Positions 1 through 6,517 of a DNA stretch of 11,392 nt are shown here, one piece after another. The DNA lies in assembly GCA_964388985.1 (NCBI GenBank), contig CAYMCJ010000036.1, positions 1 through 11,392 on the forward strand, given 5' to 3'. How positions within the stretch are numbered: position 1 is the stretch's first letter; every line of letters starts with the position of its first letter. The position numbers were made by a program, and so were the translations under genes. Below the pieces are notes generated by a model. The model saw only the letters and a list, made by a program, of their open reading frames with translations, was not told the DNA's origin and ran no database searches. The stretch is from CAYMCJ01 sp964388985. Lineage in GTDB: Bacteria; Patescibacteriota; Patescibacteriia; Patescibacteriales; CAYMCJ01.

Positions 1-45
1 TAAAATAATTTTTTAATTTATATAAAATTGTTAATAAAATTCAGT

Positions 46-92
46 AAAATAAAGGGTTAGCCGCAATAATCTTTATCCCCTTTATTTTTTTT
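46..92 (+). terminator. AT-rich intrinsic terminator of an upstream gene outside the window
   Basis: AAAATAAAGGG at 46-56 pairs with CCCTTTATTTT at 78-88 (11 bp, only 3 G-C pairs) around a 21-nt loop. The T-rich run at 85-92 overlaps the 3' arm. This fits a weak rho-independent terminator for a gene to the left. No coding sequence is seen in 1-234, and no promoter for the next gene can be picked from the many AT-rich candidates. Confidence 0.45.
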
Positions 93-186
93 AGATATTG
101 TGATAGAATGTTATTAAATGAAGCTAAGATACCGTTATTTTTAGATTTAAAATTATTTAATATATTTTTTATTTAATATTAGTTAA

Positions 187-226
187 AATTAGTTTGATTT
201 TAATTAATCTTTAATTCAAACTAATT
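187..226. repeat. 11-bp perfect inverted repeat upstream of the DUF5679 gene
   Basis: AATTAGTTTGA at 187-197 is the exact reverse complement of TCAAACTAATT at 216-226, with 18 nt between. The second arm ends 8 nt before the start codon at 235. It could be an operator or an RNA hairpin hiding the start region; the sequence alone does not decide. Confidence 0.5.
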
Positions 227-234
227 GCAAATTT

Positions 235-390
235 ATGGAAGCATATTGCGTTAAGTGTAAAGCTAAAAAAGAAATGGCTGAAGGCGTTGAAGTTGAAATG
301 AAAGGAAAAGGAGGAACAAAGAGGAGTGCAATGAAAGGAAAATGTCCTGATTGTGGCACCACCATGTTCAGAATTTTAGGAAAAAAATAG
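235..390 (+). CDS. DUF5679-like 51-residue zinc-ribbon protein
   Basis: The product is a 51-residue basic protein with CVKC at residues 5-8 and CPDC at 37-40, a two-knuckle zinc ribbon. Between them lies a Lys/Gly-rich stretch (GKGGTKR at about 24-30), and the tail GTTMFRILGKK follows the second knuckle. This layout (N-terminal YCVKCKAKKEM, C-terminal CPxCGTxMFRI) is what I recognise as the DUF5679 family, common in CPR bacteria and some archaea. The molecular role is unknown; nucleic-acid binding is a guess from charge and fold. The ATG at 235 is the only sensible start and has no Shine-Dalgarno sequence. The gene stands alone, with a terminator-like hairpin before it and a large hairpin after it, so it is probably monocistronic. 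The stop is TAG. Translation is unambiguous; the family call is from memory. Confidence 0.85.
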   Translation: MEAYCVKCKAKKEMAEGVEVEMKGKGGTKRSAMKGKCPDCGTTMFRILGKK

Positions 391-414
391 CTTTTTGTAC
401 GATTAGCAAAATTT

Positions 415-491
415 CAAAAAGAATATATATCTAAGAGAGTATATTATTAATTTAATTTTAATAATATTCCCAAAGAGATATATTCTTTTTG
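415..491. terminator. two-tier AT-rich hairpin between the DUF5679 gene and rmlD, probable terminator
   Basis: CAAAAAGAATATATATCT at 415-432 pairs with 474-491 at 17 of 18 positions. Inside, ATATTATTAA at 441-450 pairs exactly with TTAATAATAT at 458-467. The 3' arm ends in TTTTTG followed by GTTTTT, as in a terminator. It could end the DUF5679 transcript and also structure the leader of rmlD, which starts at 509. Confidence 0.5.
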
Positions 492-508
492 GTTTTTAAA
501 AACAATCT

Positions 509-1369
509 ATGGTAATATTAATTTTAGGTACAAAAGGAAATTTAGGCCGCGAATTAGCTAAAATTTTTAAACCAAATTATGTTGTAGTTGCTTGGGATAA
601 AGAAAATATTGACATAACTAATAGTAGATTAATTTTTAAAAAAATTAAAAAATTAAAGCCAAGTGTTATAATTAACGCTACCGGCTATAATGCCGTTGAT
701 AAATGTGAAAATGATAAAAAGGAATATGATTTAGCTAAGGAGTTAAATGTCCGGGCCGTCAAAGATTTAGCCCAAATAGCAACTGATCTTAAAGCGGTTT
801 TTATTAATTATTCTACGGACTATGTATTTTGGGGCGATAATAAAAAAGGCTATAAGGAAAACGATAAACCAAAACCTATTAATAAGTACGGCGAAACTAA
901 ACTAAAAGGTGAAAAGGAAATACTAAAAAGAAAAAATGACGGTTTAAAATATTATTTAATAAGAACTTCAAAATTGTTCGGACCAAGGGGGAAGAGTCCG
1001 TTGGCCAAGCCAAGTTTTTTTGAAATAATATTGGAACTATCCCAAAAGAATGATAAACTGGATGTAGTCAATGAGGAAAAGAGTTGCTTTACCTATACGC
1101 CTGATTTGGCTAGGGCAACCAAAAATTTATTGGAAAGCGGCCGAAAATACGGCCTTTATCATATTACAAACAGTGGCGTCTGCACCTGGTATGAAGCGGC
1201 CGTAGAGTTATTCAAAATCACCAATAAAAATATTAAAATAAATCCGATTAATAGCTATAAATTTCCCCGGCCGGCCAAAAGACCGAAATATTCCCAGCTT
1301 TTGAATACAAAATTAGAACCGTTGCGAAATTGGCAAGAAGCGCTAAAAGAATATTTATCTTATAAATAA
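509..1369 (+). CDS. rmlD: dTDP-4-dehydrorhamnose reductase (RmlD)
   Basis: A 286-residue cytosolic short-chain dehydrogenase of the extended type that reduces dTDP-4-dehydro-L-rhamnose to dTDP-L-rhamnose with NAD(P)H, the last step of the pathway. Visible signatures are the nucleotide-binding loop GTKGNLG (7-13), INATGYNAVDKCE (55-67) matching the family INAxAYTxVDxAE region, the catalytic S102-T103-D104 in YSTDYVF, and the YGETK Tyr/Lys pair (Y127, K131). FINYSTDYVFWGD and the following KPxxxYGxTKLxGE are typical of RmlD rather than of RmlB-like dehydratases. Length matches the family (about 280-300). The ATG at 509 lies directly before the Rossmann strand MVILILG, so the start is firm although no Shine-Dalgarno is present. 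rmlA begins 26 nt downstream; rmlB and rmlC are not in the window and must be elsewhere if the pathway is complete. Confidence 0.93.
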   Translation: MVILILGTKGNLGRELAKIFKPNYVVVAWDKENIDITNSRLIFKKIKKLKPSVIINATGYNAVDKCENDKKEYDLAKELNVRAVKDLAQIATDLKAVFINYSTDYVFWGDNKKGYKENDKPKPINKYGETKLKGEKEILKRKNDGLKYYLIRTSKLFGPRGKSPLAKPSFFEIILELSQKNDKLDVVNEEKSCFTYTPDLARATKNLLESGRKYGLYHITNSGVCTWYEAAVELFKITNKNIKINPINSYKFPRPAKRPKYSQLLNTKLEPLRNWQEALKEYLSYK

Positions 1370-1395
1370 ACTATTATTAATTTCATTATAAACAT

Positions 1396-2193
1396 ATGAA
1401 GGGAATAATTTTAGCGGGCGGAACAGCCACTAGACTTTTTCCGCTAACAGCCACTACCAGCAAACAACTTCTACCAATTTACGACCGGCAAATGATTTTT
1501 TATCCCTTGAATGTTTTAATTAAAGCCGGAATAAAAGAAATTCTTATTATTGTCGCCCCGGAACATTCCGGCCAATTTTTGAATTTGCTGGGGTCAATTT
1601 TTGAAAAATCCGGTGTTCATATTGAATTTAAGGTGCAAACGGTGCCACGCGGTCTGGCCGATGCTTTTATTGTTGGCGAAGATTTTATTGACAACGATAA
1701 TGTAACTATGATTTTAGGGGATAATATTTTTGAAGATAATTTTAGCGATGATATTAAAAATTTTAGAAAGGGCGGCAAGGTCTTCGCCGTGAAAGTGCCG
1801 GACCCGGAAAGGTCAGGAGTGGTAAAATTTGATAAAAATATGAAAGCGATAAAAATTGTGGAAAAACCCAAAAAATGGATAAGTGATTATATTATTCCCG
1901 GCTTGTATATTTATGACAACCGGGTAGTGGGAGTCGCGAAAAAAATTAAACCAAGCCAACGCGGAGAAATTGAAATCGTAGACTTGCATAATTGGTATTT
2001 GAAAAAAAACGAATTAGAAGTCGGACTAGTTAAGGGGGAGTGGCTTGACGCCGGAACCTTTGATTCATTGCTTGAGGCCGGAAATATTGTCAAAGATAAA
2101 AAAATATATGAAAAATTTGATCCATTAATTGAAAAAGCAATGAAAGAGTTTAATAAGGAGCTGAAAGAATTGGCCAAGAAGAGATTAAAATAA
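1396..2193 (+). CDS. rmlA: glucose-1-phosphate thymidylyltransferase (RmlA)
   Basis: A 265-residue nucleotidyltransferase that makes dTDP-glucose from dTTP and glucose-1-phosphate, the first step toward dTDP-rhamnose. The N-terminal LAGGTATRLFPLT (6-18) is the pyrophosphorylase loop, followed by SKQLLPIYDRQMIFYPL (22-38), the metal/nucleotide motif LGDNIFE (107-113), EKPK near 156-159 and WLDAGTFDSLLEA near the C-terminus. The order and spacing match short RmlA enzymes; the canonical GGxGTR has Ala for the second Gly (A11), a change that I believe occurs in related sugar nucleotidyltransferases. The C-terminal 30 residues are Lys/Glu-rich. The ATG at 1396 lacks a Shine-Dalgarno but is placed exactly at the family's first strand. 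It sits 26 nt after rmlD and 26 nt before the glycosyltransferase, suggesting one transcript. UTP instead of dTTP cannot be excluded, but pairing with rmlD favours dTTP. Confidence 0.92.
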   Translation: MKGIILAGGTATRLFPLTATTSKQLLPIYDRQMIFYPLNVLIKAGIKEILIIVAPEHSGQFLNLLGSIFEKSGVHIEFKVQTVPRGLADAFIVGEDFIDNDNVTMILGDNIFEDNFSDDIKNFRKGGKVFAVKVPDPERSGVVKFDKNMKAIKIVEKPKKWISDYIIPGLYIYDNRVVGVAKKIKPSQRGEIEIVDLHNWYLKKNELEVGLVKGEWLDAGTFDSLLEAGNIVKDKKIYEKFDPLIEKAMKEFNKELKELAKKRLK

Positions 2194-2219
2194 ATTGGAT
2201 TAAACGTAAAAACGCGGAT

Positions 2220-3170
2220 ATGAAATTAGTAATTGGATTTATAACTTACGAAAAGGTAACGGCGAAATATTTGCCTTATTTTTTACCCAGTCTTAAATCT
2301 CAAACATTTAAAAACTATAAAATTATAGCTATTGACAATAGTGAGAAGCAGAACAATAAAAATACGGAATTTATTAAAAAAAATTATCCTGAAATTAATA
2401 TCGGGTGGGCGGAAAAAAATATCGGTTTTGCCCGAGCCTATAATAAAATAATCAAAGAGGCCATAGATAGCGGATTAGAATATATTTTAATATTAAATCC
2501 GGATATGGTATTGGAGCCGGAAACGGTTAAAAAATTAGTTGAAGCTATGGATAATGATAGCAGCCTGGGGTCGTGCGGTCCGAAAATATTGCGATGGAAT
2601 TTTGAGAATAACAAAAAAACAAATATTATTGATACTTGCGGGATTAAATTAAAGCCTGGCCTAAAATTTGCTGACATCGGACAGGCGCAAATTGACAGTA
2701 ATAAATTTAACCATATTTCAATTTTAGGCCCGTCCGGCGCGGCCGCTATGTATCGTTTATCGGCCTTGGAGAAAGTTAAATTTAACGGTCAGTATTTTGA
2801 TGAATTAATGTTTATGTATAAAGAGGATTGCGACCTGGCCTATCGTCTGTTTTTAACCGGTTTTAAATCAAAATGCATAGGCGAGGCGATTATTTATCAC
2901 GACCGTACCGCCGCCGCTATTGGCGAAAGTGATATAGAAATCGCTAAAAACCGAAAAAATAAAAGTCGGCAGGTAAAAGAGTGGTCATTTTTAAATCAAC
3001 AAATTATATTTTTAAAATACTGGCACCAACAAAATTTTTTAAATAAACTGGCCATAATCTGGTTTGAATTTAAAATAATATTATTTATTTTGCTTTTTGA
3101 ACAATATTTATTAAGGCAATATTGGGATTTGTGGAAAATAAAAGATAAAATTAAAAAATATGAATTATAA
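2220..3170 (+). CDS. GT2-family glycosyltransferase, probable rhamnosyltransferase
   Basis: A 316-residue GT-A fold glycosyltransferase. The N-terminal strand VIGFITYEK and LKSQTFKNYKIIAIDNS (25-41) bind the nucleotide. NIGFARAYN (67-75) and LNPDMVLEP (92-100) follow; NPD replaces the usual DxD metal motif, as in many family-2 rhamnosyltransferases of the WbbL/RfbF type. LGPSGAAAMYR (169-179) and FMYKEDCDLAYRL (198-210) form the acceptor side, with ED as the likely catalytic base, and YHDR at 226-229. The last 50 residues hold a hydrophobic and aromatic stretch (LAIIWFEFKIILFILLFEQYLL, written here only as the span 277-298) that may anchor it to the inner face of the membrane. Position right after rmlD-rmlA suggests dTDP-rhamnose as donor; acceptor and linkage are unknown. 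Its end overlaps the malic enzyme by 11 nt. Confidence 0.85.
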   Translation: MKLVIGFITYEKVTAKYLPYFLPSLKSQTFKNYKIIAIDNSEKQNNKNTEFIKKNYPEINIGWAEKNIGFARAYNKIIKEAIDSGLEYILILNPDMVLEPETVKKLVEAMDNDSSLGSCGPKILRWNFENNKKTNIIDTCGIKLKPGLKFADIGQAQIDSNKFNHISILGPSGAAAMYRLSALEKVKFNGQYFDELMFMYKEDCDLAYRLFLTGFKSKCIGEAIIYHDRTAAAIGESDIEIAKNRKNKSRQVKEWSFLNQQIIFLKYWHQQNFLNKLAIIWFEFKIILFILLFEQYLLRQYWDLWKIKDKIKKYEL

Positions 3171-4299
3171 TAAATTAGCCTTGCAATTTCATAAAAGAAA
3201 TAAAGGAAAAATTGAGATTAGGACTAAAATGCCACTTAAAACCAAAGCTGATTTATCTATTGCCTATACGCCCGGCGTGGCCGCGGTATCATTGGCTATT
3301 AAAAGAAAAAAAAGCAATGTTTGGGAATTAACTAATAGAGCCAATCAAGTGGCAATTGTGACTGATGGCTCGGCAGTATTAGGTTTGGGCAACATTGGAG
3401 CGGAAGCAGCCTTGCCAGTCATGGAAGGAAAGTCTGCAATTTTTAAAGAATTTGCAGGAATTGACGCAATCCCTCTTTGTATAAATACGACTTCTGATAA
3501 AAAAATTATTAATTTTTGTAAATATATTGAACCAAGTTTTGCCGGTATAAATTTAGAAGATATTTCAGCTCCTAAGTGTTTTACTATTTTAAATAAACTT
3601 AAAAAAGAATTAAATATACCGGTTTTTCATGATGATCAGGACGGAACCGCTATTGTAGTTTTAGCCGCTTTAATAAATGCCTGCCGAGTTGCCAATAAAG
3701 TAATCAAAGATTTAAAAATTGTTATTAATGGGGCTGGCGCAGCCGGAATTGCTATTAGTCGCTTGCTTTTAGCCCAAGGAGTAGGAGATATAATATTACT
3801 TGATAGCAAGGGTATAATTTATAGCCAAAGAGCAAATTTAAATCCATACAAAAAAGAAATTGCTAAAAAAATTAATAAGCAAAAACTAAAAGGTAATTTA
3901 GAAGATGCGTTATATAAAGCTGATGTATTTGTTGGAGTATCAAAGGGCGGTTTGTTAAAAGAAAAAATGATTAGGAAAATGAATTCTGACCCGATTATTT
4001 TTGCAATGGCCAATCCTATTCCGGAAATTATGCCAAATATTGCCAAAAGAGCCGGCGCTTCAATTGTTGGTACCGGCCGGTCAGATTTTCCAAATCAGAT
4101 AAATAACGCTTTAGTCTTTCCTGGTATTTTCAAAGGATTATTGGCGAGCAGAAAAAAAGAAGTCAGTTTAAAAATGATGTTGTCAGCTTCCCTGGCTCTG
4201 GCATATGTAATTAAACCTGCAAAAAATAAAATTTTACCCAAAATAACGGACAAAAATGTTGTTAATGCGATTGCTAAAACAATAATAAAATGTAATTAA
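3160..4299 (+). CDS. NAD(P)-dependent malic enzyme (oxaloacetate-decarboxylating)
   Basis: A 379-residue cytosolic enzyme that oxidatively decarboxylates malate to pyruvate with reduction of NAD(P). The short bacterial/archaeal form is recognised by AYTPGVAAVS (35-44, catalytic Tyr36), VTDGSAVLGLGNIGAEAALPVMEGK (67-91, catalytic Lys91; the span is listed for its key residues), INLEDIS (130-136, metal ligands E133 and D134), HDDQDGTA (157-164, metal ligand Asp), the dinucleotide loop GAGAAG (191-196), AMANPIPEI and GTGRSDFPNQINN near the C-terminus. It has no fused phosphotransacetylase domain. The start ATG lies 11 nt inside the end of the glycosyltransferase gene, in another frame; no Shine-Dalgarno is present, so translational coupling is likely. 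Functionally it is unrelated to rhamnose synthesis. NAD versus NADP preference cannot be read with confidence. Confidence 0.93.
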   Translation: MNYNKLALQFHKRNKGKIEIRTKMPLKTKADLSIAYTPGVAAVSLAIKRKKSNVWELTNRANQVAIVTDGSAVLGLGNIGAEAALPVMEGKSAIFKEFAGIDAIPLCINTTSDKKIINFCKYIEPSFAGINLEDISAPKCFTILNKLKKELNIPVFHDDQDGTAIVVLAALINACRVANKVIKDLKIVINGAGAAGIAISRLLLAQGVGDIILLDSKGIIYSQRANLNPYKKEIAKKINKQKLKGNLEDALYKADVFVGVSKGGLLKEKMIRKMNSDPIIFAMANPIPEIMPNIAKRAGASIVGTGRSDFPNQINNALVFPGIFKGLLASRKKEVSLKMMLSASLALAYVIKPAKNKILPKITDKNVVNAIAKTIIKCN

Positions 4300-4305
4300 T
4301 TAGAA

Positions 4306-4333
4306 TTGACTTTTGTAATATTTTATGTATAAT
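4306..4333 (+). promoter_or_regulatory. strong sigma70-type promoter for rplU
   Basis: TTGACT at 4306-4311 and a perfect TATAAT at 4328-4333 are separated by 16 nt. The expected start is near 4340, leaving a leader of about 27 nt without Shine-Dalgarno before the rplU ATG at 4367. It is the best promoter match in the window and lies right after the malic enzyme stop. Confidence 0.75.
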
Positions 4334-4366
4334 AAGGTAAATATTAATTTAAATTAATCCAATAAT

Positions 4367-4687
4367 ATGACTAATAAAATTGCGGTTATTAAAACCGGGG
4401 GGAAACAATATAAAGTTAAAGAAGGCGATATTATAAAAATAGAAAAACTTGACAAAAAAGATAAAGCTAAAGTTAAATTTGATACTTTAATGGTTGCCTC
4501 TGTTGACGGCAAGGAATTAAATTTAGGCCAGCCCAGCTTGGGTCAAAAAGTTGAAGGGGAAATTTTAGAGCAGGGGAGAGATAAAAAAATTAATGTTGTC
4601 AAATATAAAAGAAAAACCAGATACAAAAGAACTTTGGGGCACAGACAACCGTTTACAAAAATAAAAATTGTCAAAATTTTAACTTAA
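4367..4687 (+). CDS. rplU: 50S ribosomal protein L21
   Basis: A 106-residue basic ribosomal protein that binds 23S rRNA in the large subunit. The N-terminal AVIKTGGKQYKVKEGD (6-21) and the C-terminal block KYKRKTRYKRTLGHRQPFT (79-97) are the L21 signatures, and the length is normal (about 100-105). It starts with ATG preceded by AATCCAATAAT, with no Shine-Dalgarno, and is driven by the consensus-like promoter at 4306-4333. In most bacteria rpmA (L27) follows rplU; here the next gene, 14 nt downstream, encodes a small Cys-rich protein instead, and rpmA is absent from the window. Confidence 0.96.
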   Translation: MTNKIAVIKTGGKQYKVKEGDIIKIEKLDKKDKAKVKFDTLMVASVDGKELNLGQPSLGQKVEGEILEQGRDKKINVVKYKRKTRYKRTLGHRQPFTKIKIVKILT

Positions 4688-4701
4688 AAAGGGAGGGCAC
4701 A

Positions 4702-4857
4702 ATGAGAGATATCCAAATTGTTGAGTTGATTTGCGGAGTCTGCGGCGCGAAACGTGACGCGAATATAGAATATTGCGCTATCTGCCTTAAAAATTTTCAA
4801 AACAGAAAACCGGTTAACGGGATGACTCCGGACGAAAAAAAAACAAGAGATAATTAA
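4702..4857 (+). CDS. small Cys-rich (zinc-ribbon-like) protein, reading frame interrupted at an A9 run
   Basis: Frame-0 translation gives 51 residues with CGVC at 11-14 and CAIC at 25-28, a likely four-Cys zinc site, and then a polar tail ending right after the A9 run at 4835-4843. A good Shine-Dalgarno (AGGGAGG at about 4690-4697) precedes the ATG at 4702, so this is a real translated gene; it follows rplU by 14 nt and should share its transcript. The frame is probably truncated: a coherent continuation lies one base further on (see the next entry), and joining them gives a protein of 104 residues with seven Cys. I do not recognise the family. The RubredoxinB-like or double zinc ribbon fold is only a possibility from Cys spacing. 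Confidence 0.65.
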   Translation: MRDIQIVELICGVCGAKRDANIEYCAICLKNFQNRKPVNGMTPDEKKTRDN

Positions 4858-5017
4858 ATTATTAACCGGTTTTTTCTGGTCTATCCCTGTTGAAGTGCTA
4901 TCCGGGCGCTTTGAAAAACTTTTAGGAAGAGAATTAAAAGCAAATGATATATTTTGCGGAAAATCATGCGAAGAATGCCGGCAGACGCTGGCAAAAGAGG
5001 CTTATTCCAGACAATAA
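4844..5017 (+). pseudogene. +1-frame continuation of the Cys-rich protein (57 residues)
   Basis: Starting at the base after the A9 run, an open frame runs to TAA at 5015-5017. It encodes KLLTGFFWSIPVEVL, then FEKLLGRELK, then FCGKSCEEC (three Cys at joint residues 85, 89 and 92) and ends in AYSRQ. The frame opens only at 4826, after a TGA at 4823-4825, and contains no ATG, so it has no convincing start of its own and must be reached by a frame change at the A run. The stop lies 5 nt before the terminator stem, exactly where an operon's last gene should end. The options are a one-base insertion (true sequence A8), a disrupted gene, or transcriptional/ribosomal slippage. Confidence 0.6.
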
Positions 5018-5060
5018 AAAATACCCGCGCTCATTTAAAGAGTGGCGGGTTTTTTATTTT
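5018..5060. terminator. bidirectional intrinsic terminator between the rplU operon and the recR operon
   Basis: ACCCGC at 5023-5028 pairs with GCGGGT at 5045-5050, and CTC at 5030-5032 with GAG at 5040-5042, around ATTTAAA. TTTTTTATTTT follows on the + strand (5050-5060), and AAAAAATA precedes it (giving TATTTTTT on the - strand). It therefore suits both the + strand operon ending at 5017 and the - strand operon ending at 5080. Confidence 0.85.
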
Positions 5061-5079
5061 CGGGACAAGGCGTTTGCTA

Positions 5080-5265
5080 TCAGGCCTCATCTTTCCCTTT
5101 GTTTTCGTTTTTTGCCCATATTCTTTGGGCGTTTGCCATTGCTCCCTTGTACCCAAGGTCAGCCGCTTCTAAAGCGGCCAGCATATTCCGCGTCCATCTT
5201 TCATCCAAATTAACTCCGGCGGCAAGCAAATCTCGTTCTTGTTGACTTAAGGGTATATCTGTCAT
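5080..5265 (-). CDS. 61-residue conserved-looking protein of unknown function, downstream of recR
   Basis: The product is a soluble, charged, mostly helical 61-residue protein: LSQQERDLLAAGVNL (6-20), a Trp at 24, then AALEAADLGYKGAMANAQ (30-47) and a Lys/Glu-rich end. There is no signal peptide, Cys pair or membrane segment. I do not recognise the family. Evidence that it is a real gene is strong: the Shine-Dalgarno AAAGGAGG ends 6 nt before the ATG, the best ribosome site in the window; it follows recR by 23 nt on the same strand; and a terminator lies just beyond its stop. It ends in TGA, which shows that UGA is a stop here. Co-transcription with dnaB-ybaB-recR would give it a possible link to DNA metabolism, but that is only context. 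Confidence 0.7.
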   Translation of the reverse strand: MTDIPLSQQERDLLAAGVNLDERWTRNMLAALEAADLGYKGAMANAQRIWAKNENKGKDEA

Positions 5266-5288
5266 TTTTTCCTCCTTTGGTATTTTGT

Positions 5289-5885
5289 TTAAAGGTCAGT
5301 ACGATATTTAAAAGCATTGGTTAATGTAATTTCATCGGCGTATTCTATGTTGGCGCCGGTCGGAAGACCTCTGGCCAAACGGCTGATTTTAAGATTGTAC
5401 GGCTTTAAAATTTTAATTAAATATAATACGGTTGTTTCGCCCTCAACAGTCGGATTAAGAGCTAAAATTATTTCTTTTATCCCGTTATTTTTAACCCGAT
5501 TAATAAGCTGATTAATATTGAGCTGTTCCGGCTTTATTTCTTCAATTGTATTAATTAGGCCGTCCAGCACATGATATAAGCCTTTGTAATGCCCGGTTGA
5601 TTCAATTATTAGTTTATCCTGCGTGGTGGCCACTACGCAAACAGAGCTCGCATCCCGTTTATTATCGGAACAAATCAAGCAAGGATTGGTTTCGGATATA
5701 GCCAGACATTGTTGGCAAATTGTTGTTTTTTCCTTTAATTCAGCTAAATATTGCGCAAATTCCTGTAATTTTTCCGGCGATTGCTTTAATAAAAAAAATA
5801 CATACCTTTCGGCAGTTTTTGGCCCGACAGTCGGGAGTTCTAAAAACTGGTTAATTAGATTTTGGATTGAAGCTGGAAATCTCAT
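5289..5885 (-). CDS. recR: recombination mediator protein RecR
   Basis: A 198-residue DNA-binding protein that, with RecO (and RecF), loads RecA onto SSB-covered single strands during gap repair. The helix-hairpin-helix LPTVGPKTAERY lies at 17-28, the four-Cys zinc finger at C57, C60, C69 and C72, and the Toprim domain from about 82 on (CVVATTQDKLIIE, LNPTVEGETTVLYL). RLARGLPTGANIEYADEITL at 169-188 is the family C-terminal block; TGANIEY replaces the commoner VGGDLEY. Length is standard. The ATG at 5885 directly precedes the family N-terminus; no Shine-Dalgarno is seen. On the - strand it lies 319 nt after ybaB, its usual partner in dnaX-ybaB-recR operons, but with an unusually long AT-rich gap. 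Confidence 0.96.
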   Translation of the reverse strand: MRFPASIQNLINQFLELPTVGPKTAERYVFFLLKQSPEKLQEFAQYLAELKEKTTICQQCLAISETNPCLICSDNKRDASSVCVVATTQDKLIIESTGHYKGLYHVLDGLINTIEEIKPEQLNINQLINRVKNNGIKEIILALNPTVEGETTVLYLIKILKPYNLKISRLARGLPTGANIEYADEITLTNAFKYRTDL

Positions 5886-6204
5886 GTAAATTTATAATTT
5901 TTTTTAAGAATTCTAGTGTAAAAACCGCTATTTCATCTTTCTTAATTTGTAATTTATAATTTATAATGCTAAATTTACAAATAATATTATAAAACCTGAT
6001 GTTGTTTTAATCTACTTACAAAAACTTTTTATTTTTTAAAATATCAGCTCCAAATCATATTTAAAACTCTTTTTTTGAGTATATTATAAATTTGATATTA
6101 CAAATTTTTTATAAATTATAAATTAAAAATTATAAATTTTGTTATAACAGAATCTCTCCGCGAGAGCCCTGATAGATGTGGGTCAACCTTGCTAGCCGTT
6201 TAAT
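5886..6204. other. 319-nt non-coding gap between ybaB and recR, AT-rich repeats plus a small GC-rich island
   Basis: No coding frame is supported. Most of it is low-complexity TTTATAATTTATAAT-type sequence; 5943-5967 is the reverse complement of a segment inside mtaB (10412-10436), and 6108-6140 carries related ATAAATTATAAATTA text. The end nearest ybaB (6148-6200) is much richer in G and C and contains CTCTC-CGC-GAGAG at 6154-6166. No terminator or promoter can be assigned with confidence, so it is unclear whether recR has its own promoter. Confidence 0.6.
5943..5967 (-). repeat. 25-nt AT-rich repeat, intergenic copy
   Basis: Read on the - strand, it matches 10412-10436 on the + strand at all 25 positions; the flanks differ immediately on both sides. 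Similar but imperfect words occur at 6108-6140 and, as a looser variant, at 8283-8320. Confidence 0.75.
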
Positions 6205-6480
6205 TTACCCAAGGCCCGGTATTCCTCCCATTTCCTGCATCTTTTGCGCCATTAATCGCTGTGTTTTTTTAATGGTTTCGTTAATACAATCGGTTAAAAC
6301 CCCTTCCAGCGAATCTTTTGATAAATCTTCATTGATTTTTAAAAAAATAACTTCTAAATTGCCATTCATTACAATTTTAATTCCGCCTTTTTCCGTTGTA
6401 ATTGATTCTTGCGACAAGACATTTTGCAATGTCTTGGCTTGCGAACGCAAGTCTTTTAAGTGCTTTAATTTATTAAACAT
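6205..6480 (-). CDS. ybaB: YbaB/EbfC family nucleoid-associated protein
   Basis: A 91-residue small DNA-binding protein; family members form dimers that coat and bridge DNA and are usually encoded beside recR. The N-terminal helix has the family pattern MFNKLKHLKDLRSQAKTLQ (1-19), followed by strands IKIVMNGNLEVIFLKIN (34-50) and a C-terminal helix INETIKKTQRLMAQKMQEM ending in GGIPGLG, the typical YbaB tail. The frame stays open upstream to an ATG at 6546, inside the end of dnaB, but those extra 22 residues (Asn/Tyr-rich) do not fit the family, so ATG 6480 is chosen; it lies 37 nt after the dnaB stop. No clear Shine-Dalgarno is seen. Translation probably depends on the dnaB transcript. Confidence 0.9.
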   Translation of the reverse strand: MFNKLKHLKDLRSQAKTLQNVLSQESITTEKGGIKIVMNGNLEVIFLKINEDLSKDSLEGVLTDCINETIKKTQRLMAQKMQEMGGIPGLG

Positions 6481-6517
6481 AGTTTTAGTTCTTTGCGAAT
6501 TATAGTAAATTAACAAA

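Noticed and set aside
1401..1440. Loss of function of RmlA from GGxGTR to GGTATR
   Set aside because: All other motifs are intact, and Ala at this position appears tolerated in related sugar nucleotidyltransferases, so this is only a variant.
4944..5245. Open frames of 67-89 codons on the + strand over the terminator and the 61-residue gene
   Set aside because: They run through the terminator hairpin and antisense to the gene with a strong Shine-Dalgarno; none has a ribosome site.
6148..6205. Small signal-recognition-particle RNA next to ybaB-recR, as found near dnaX in Bacillus
   Set aside because: The conserved GGTCAGGTCCGGAAGGAAGC-type core was not found on either strand.
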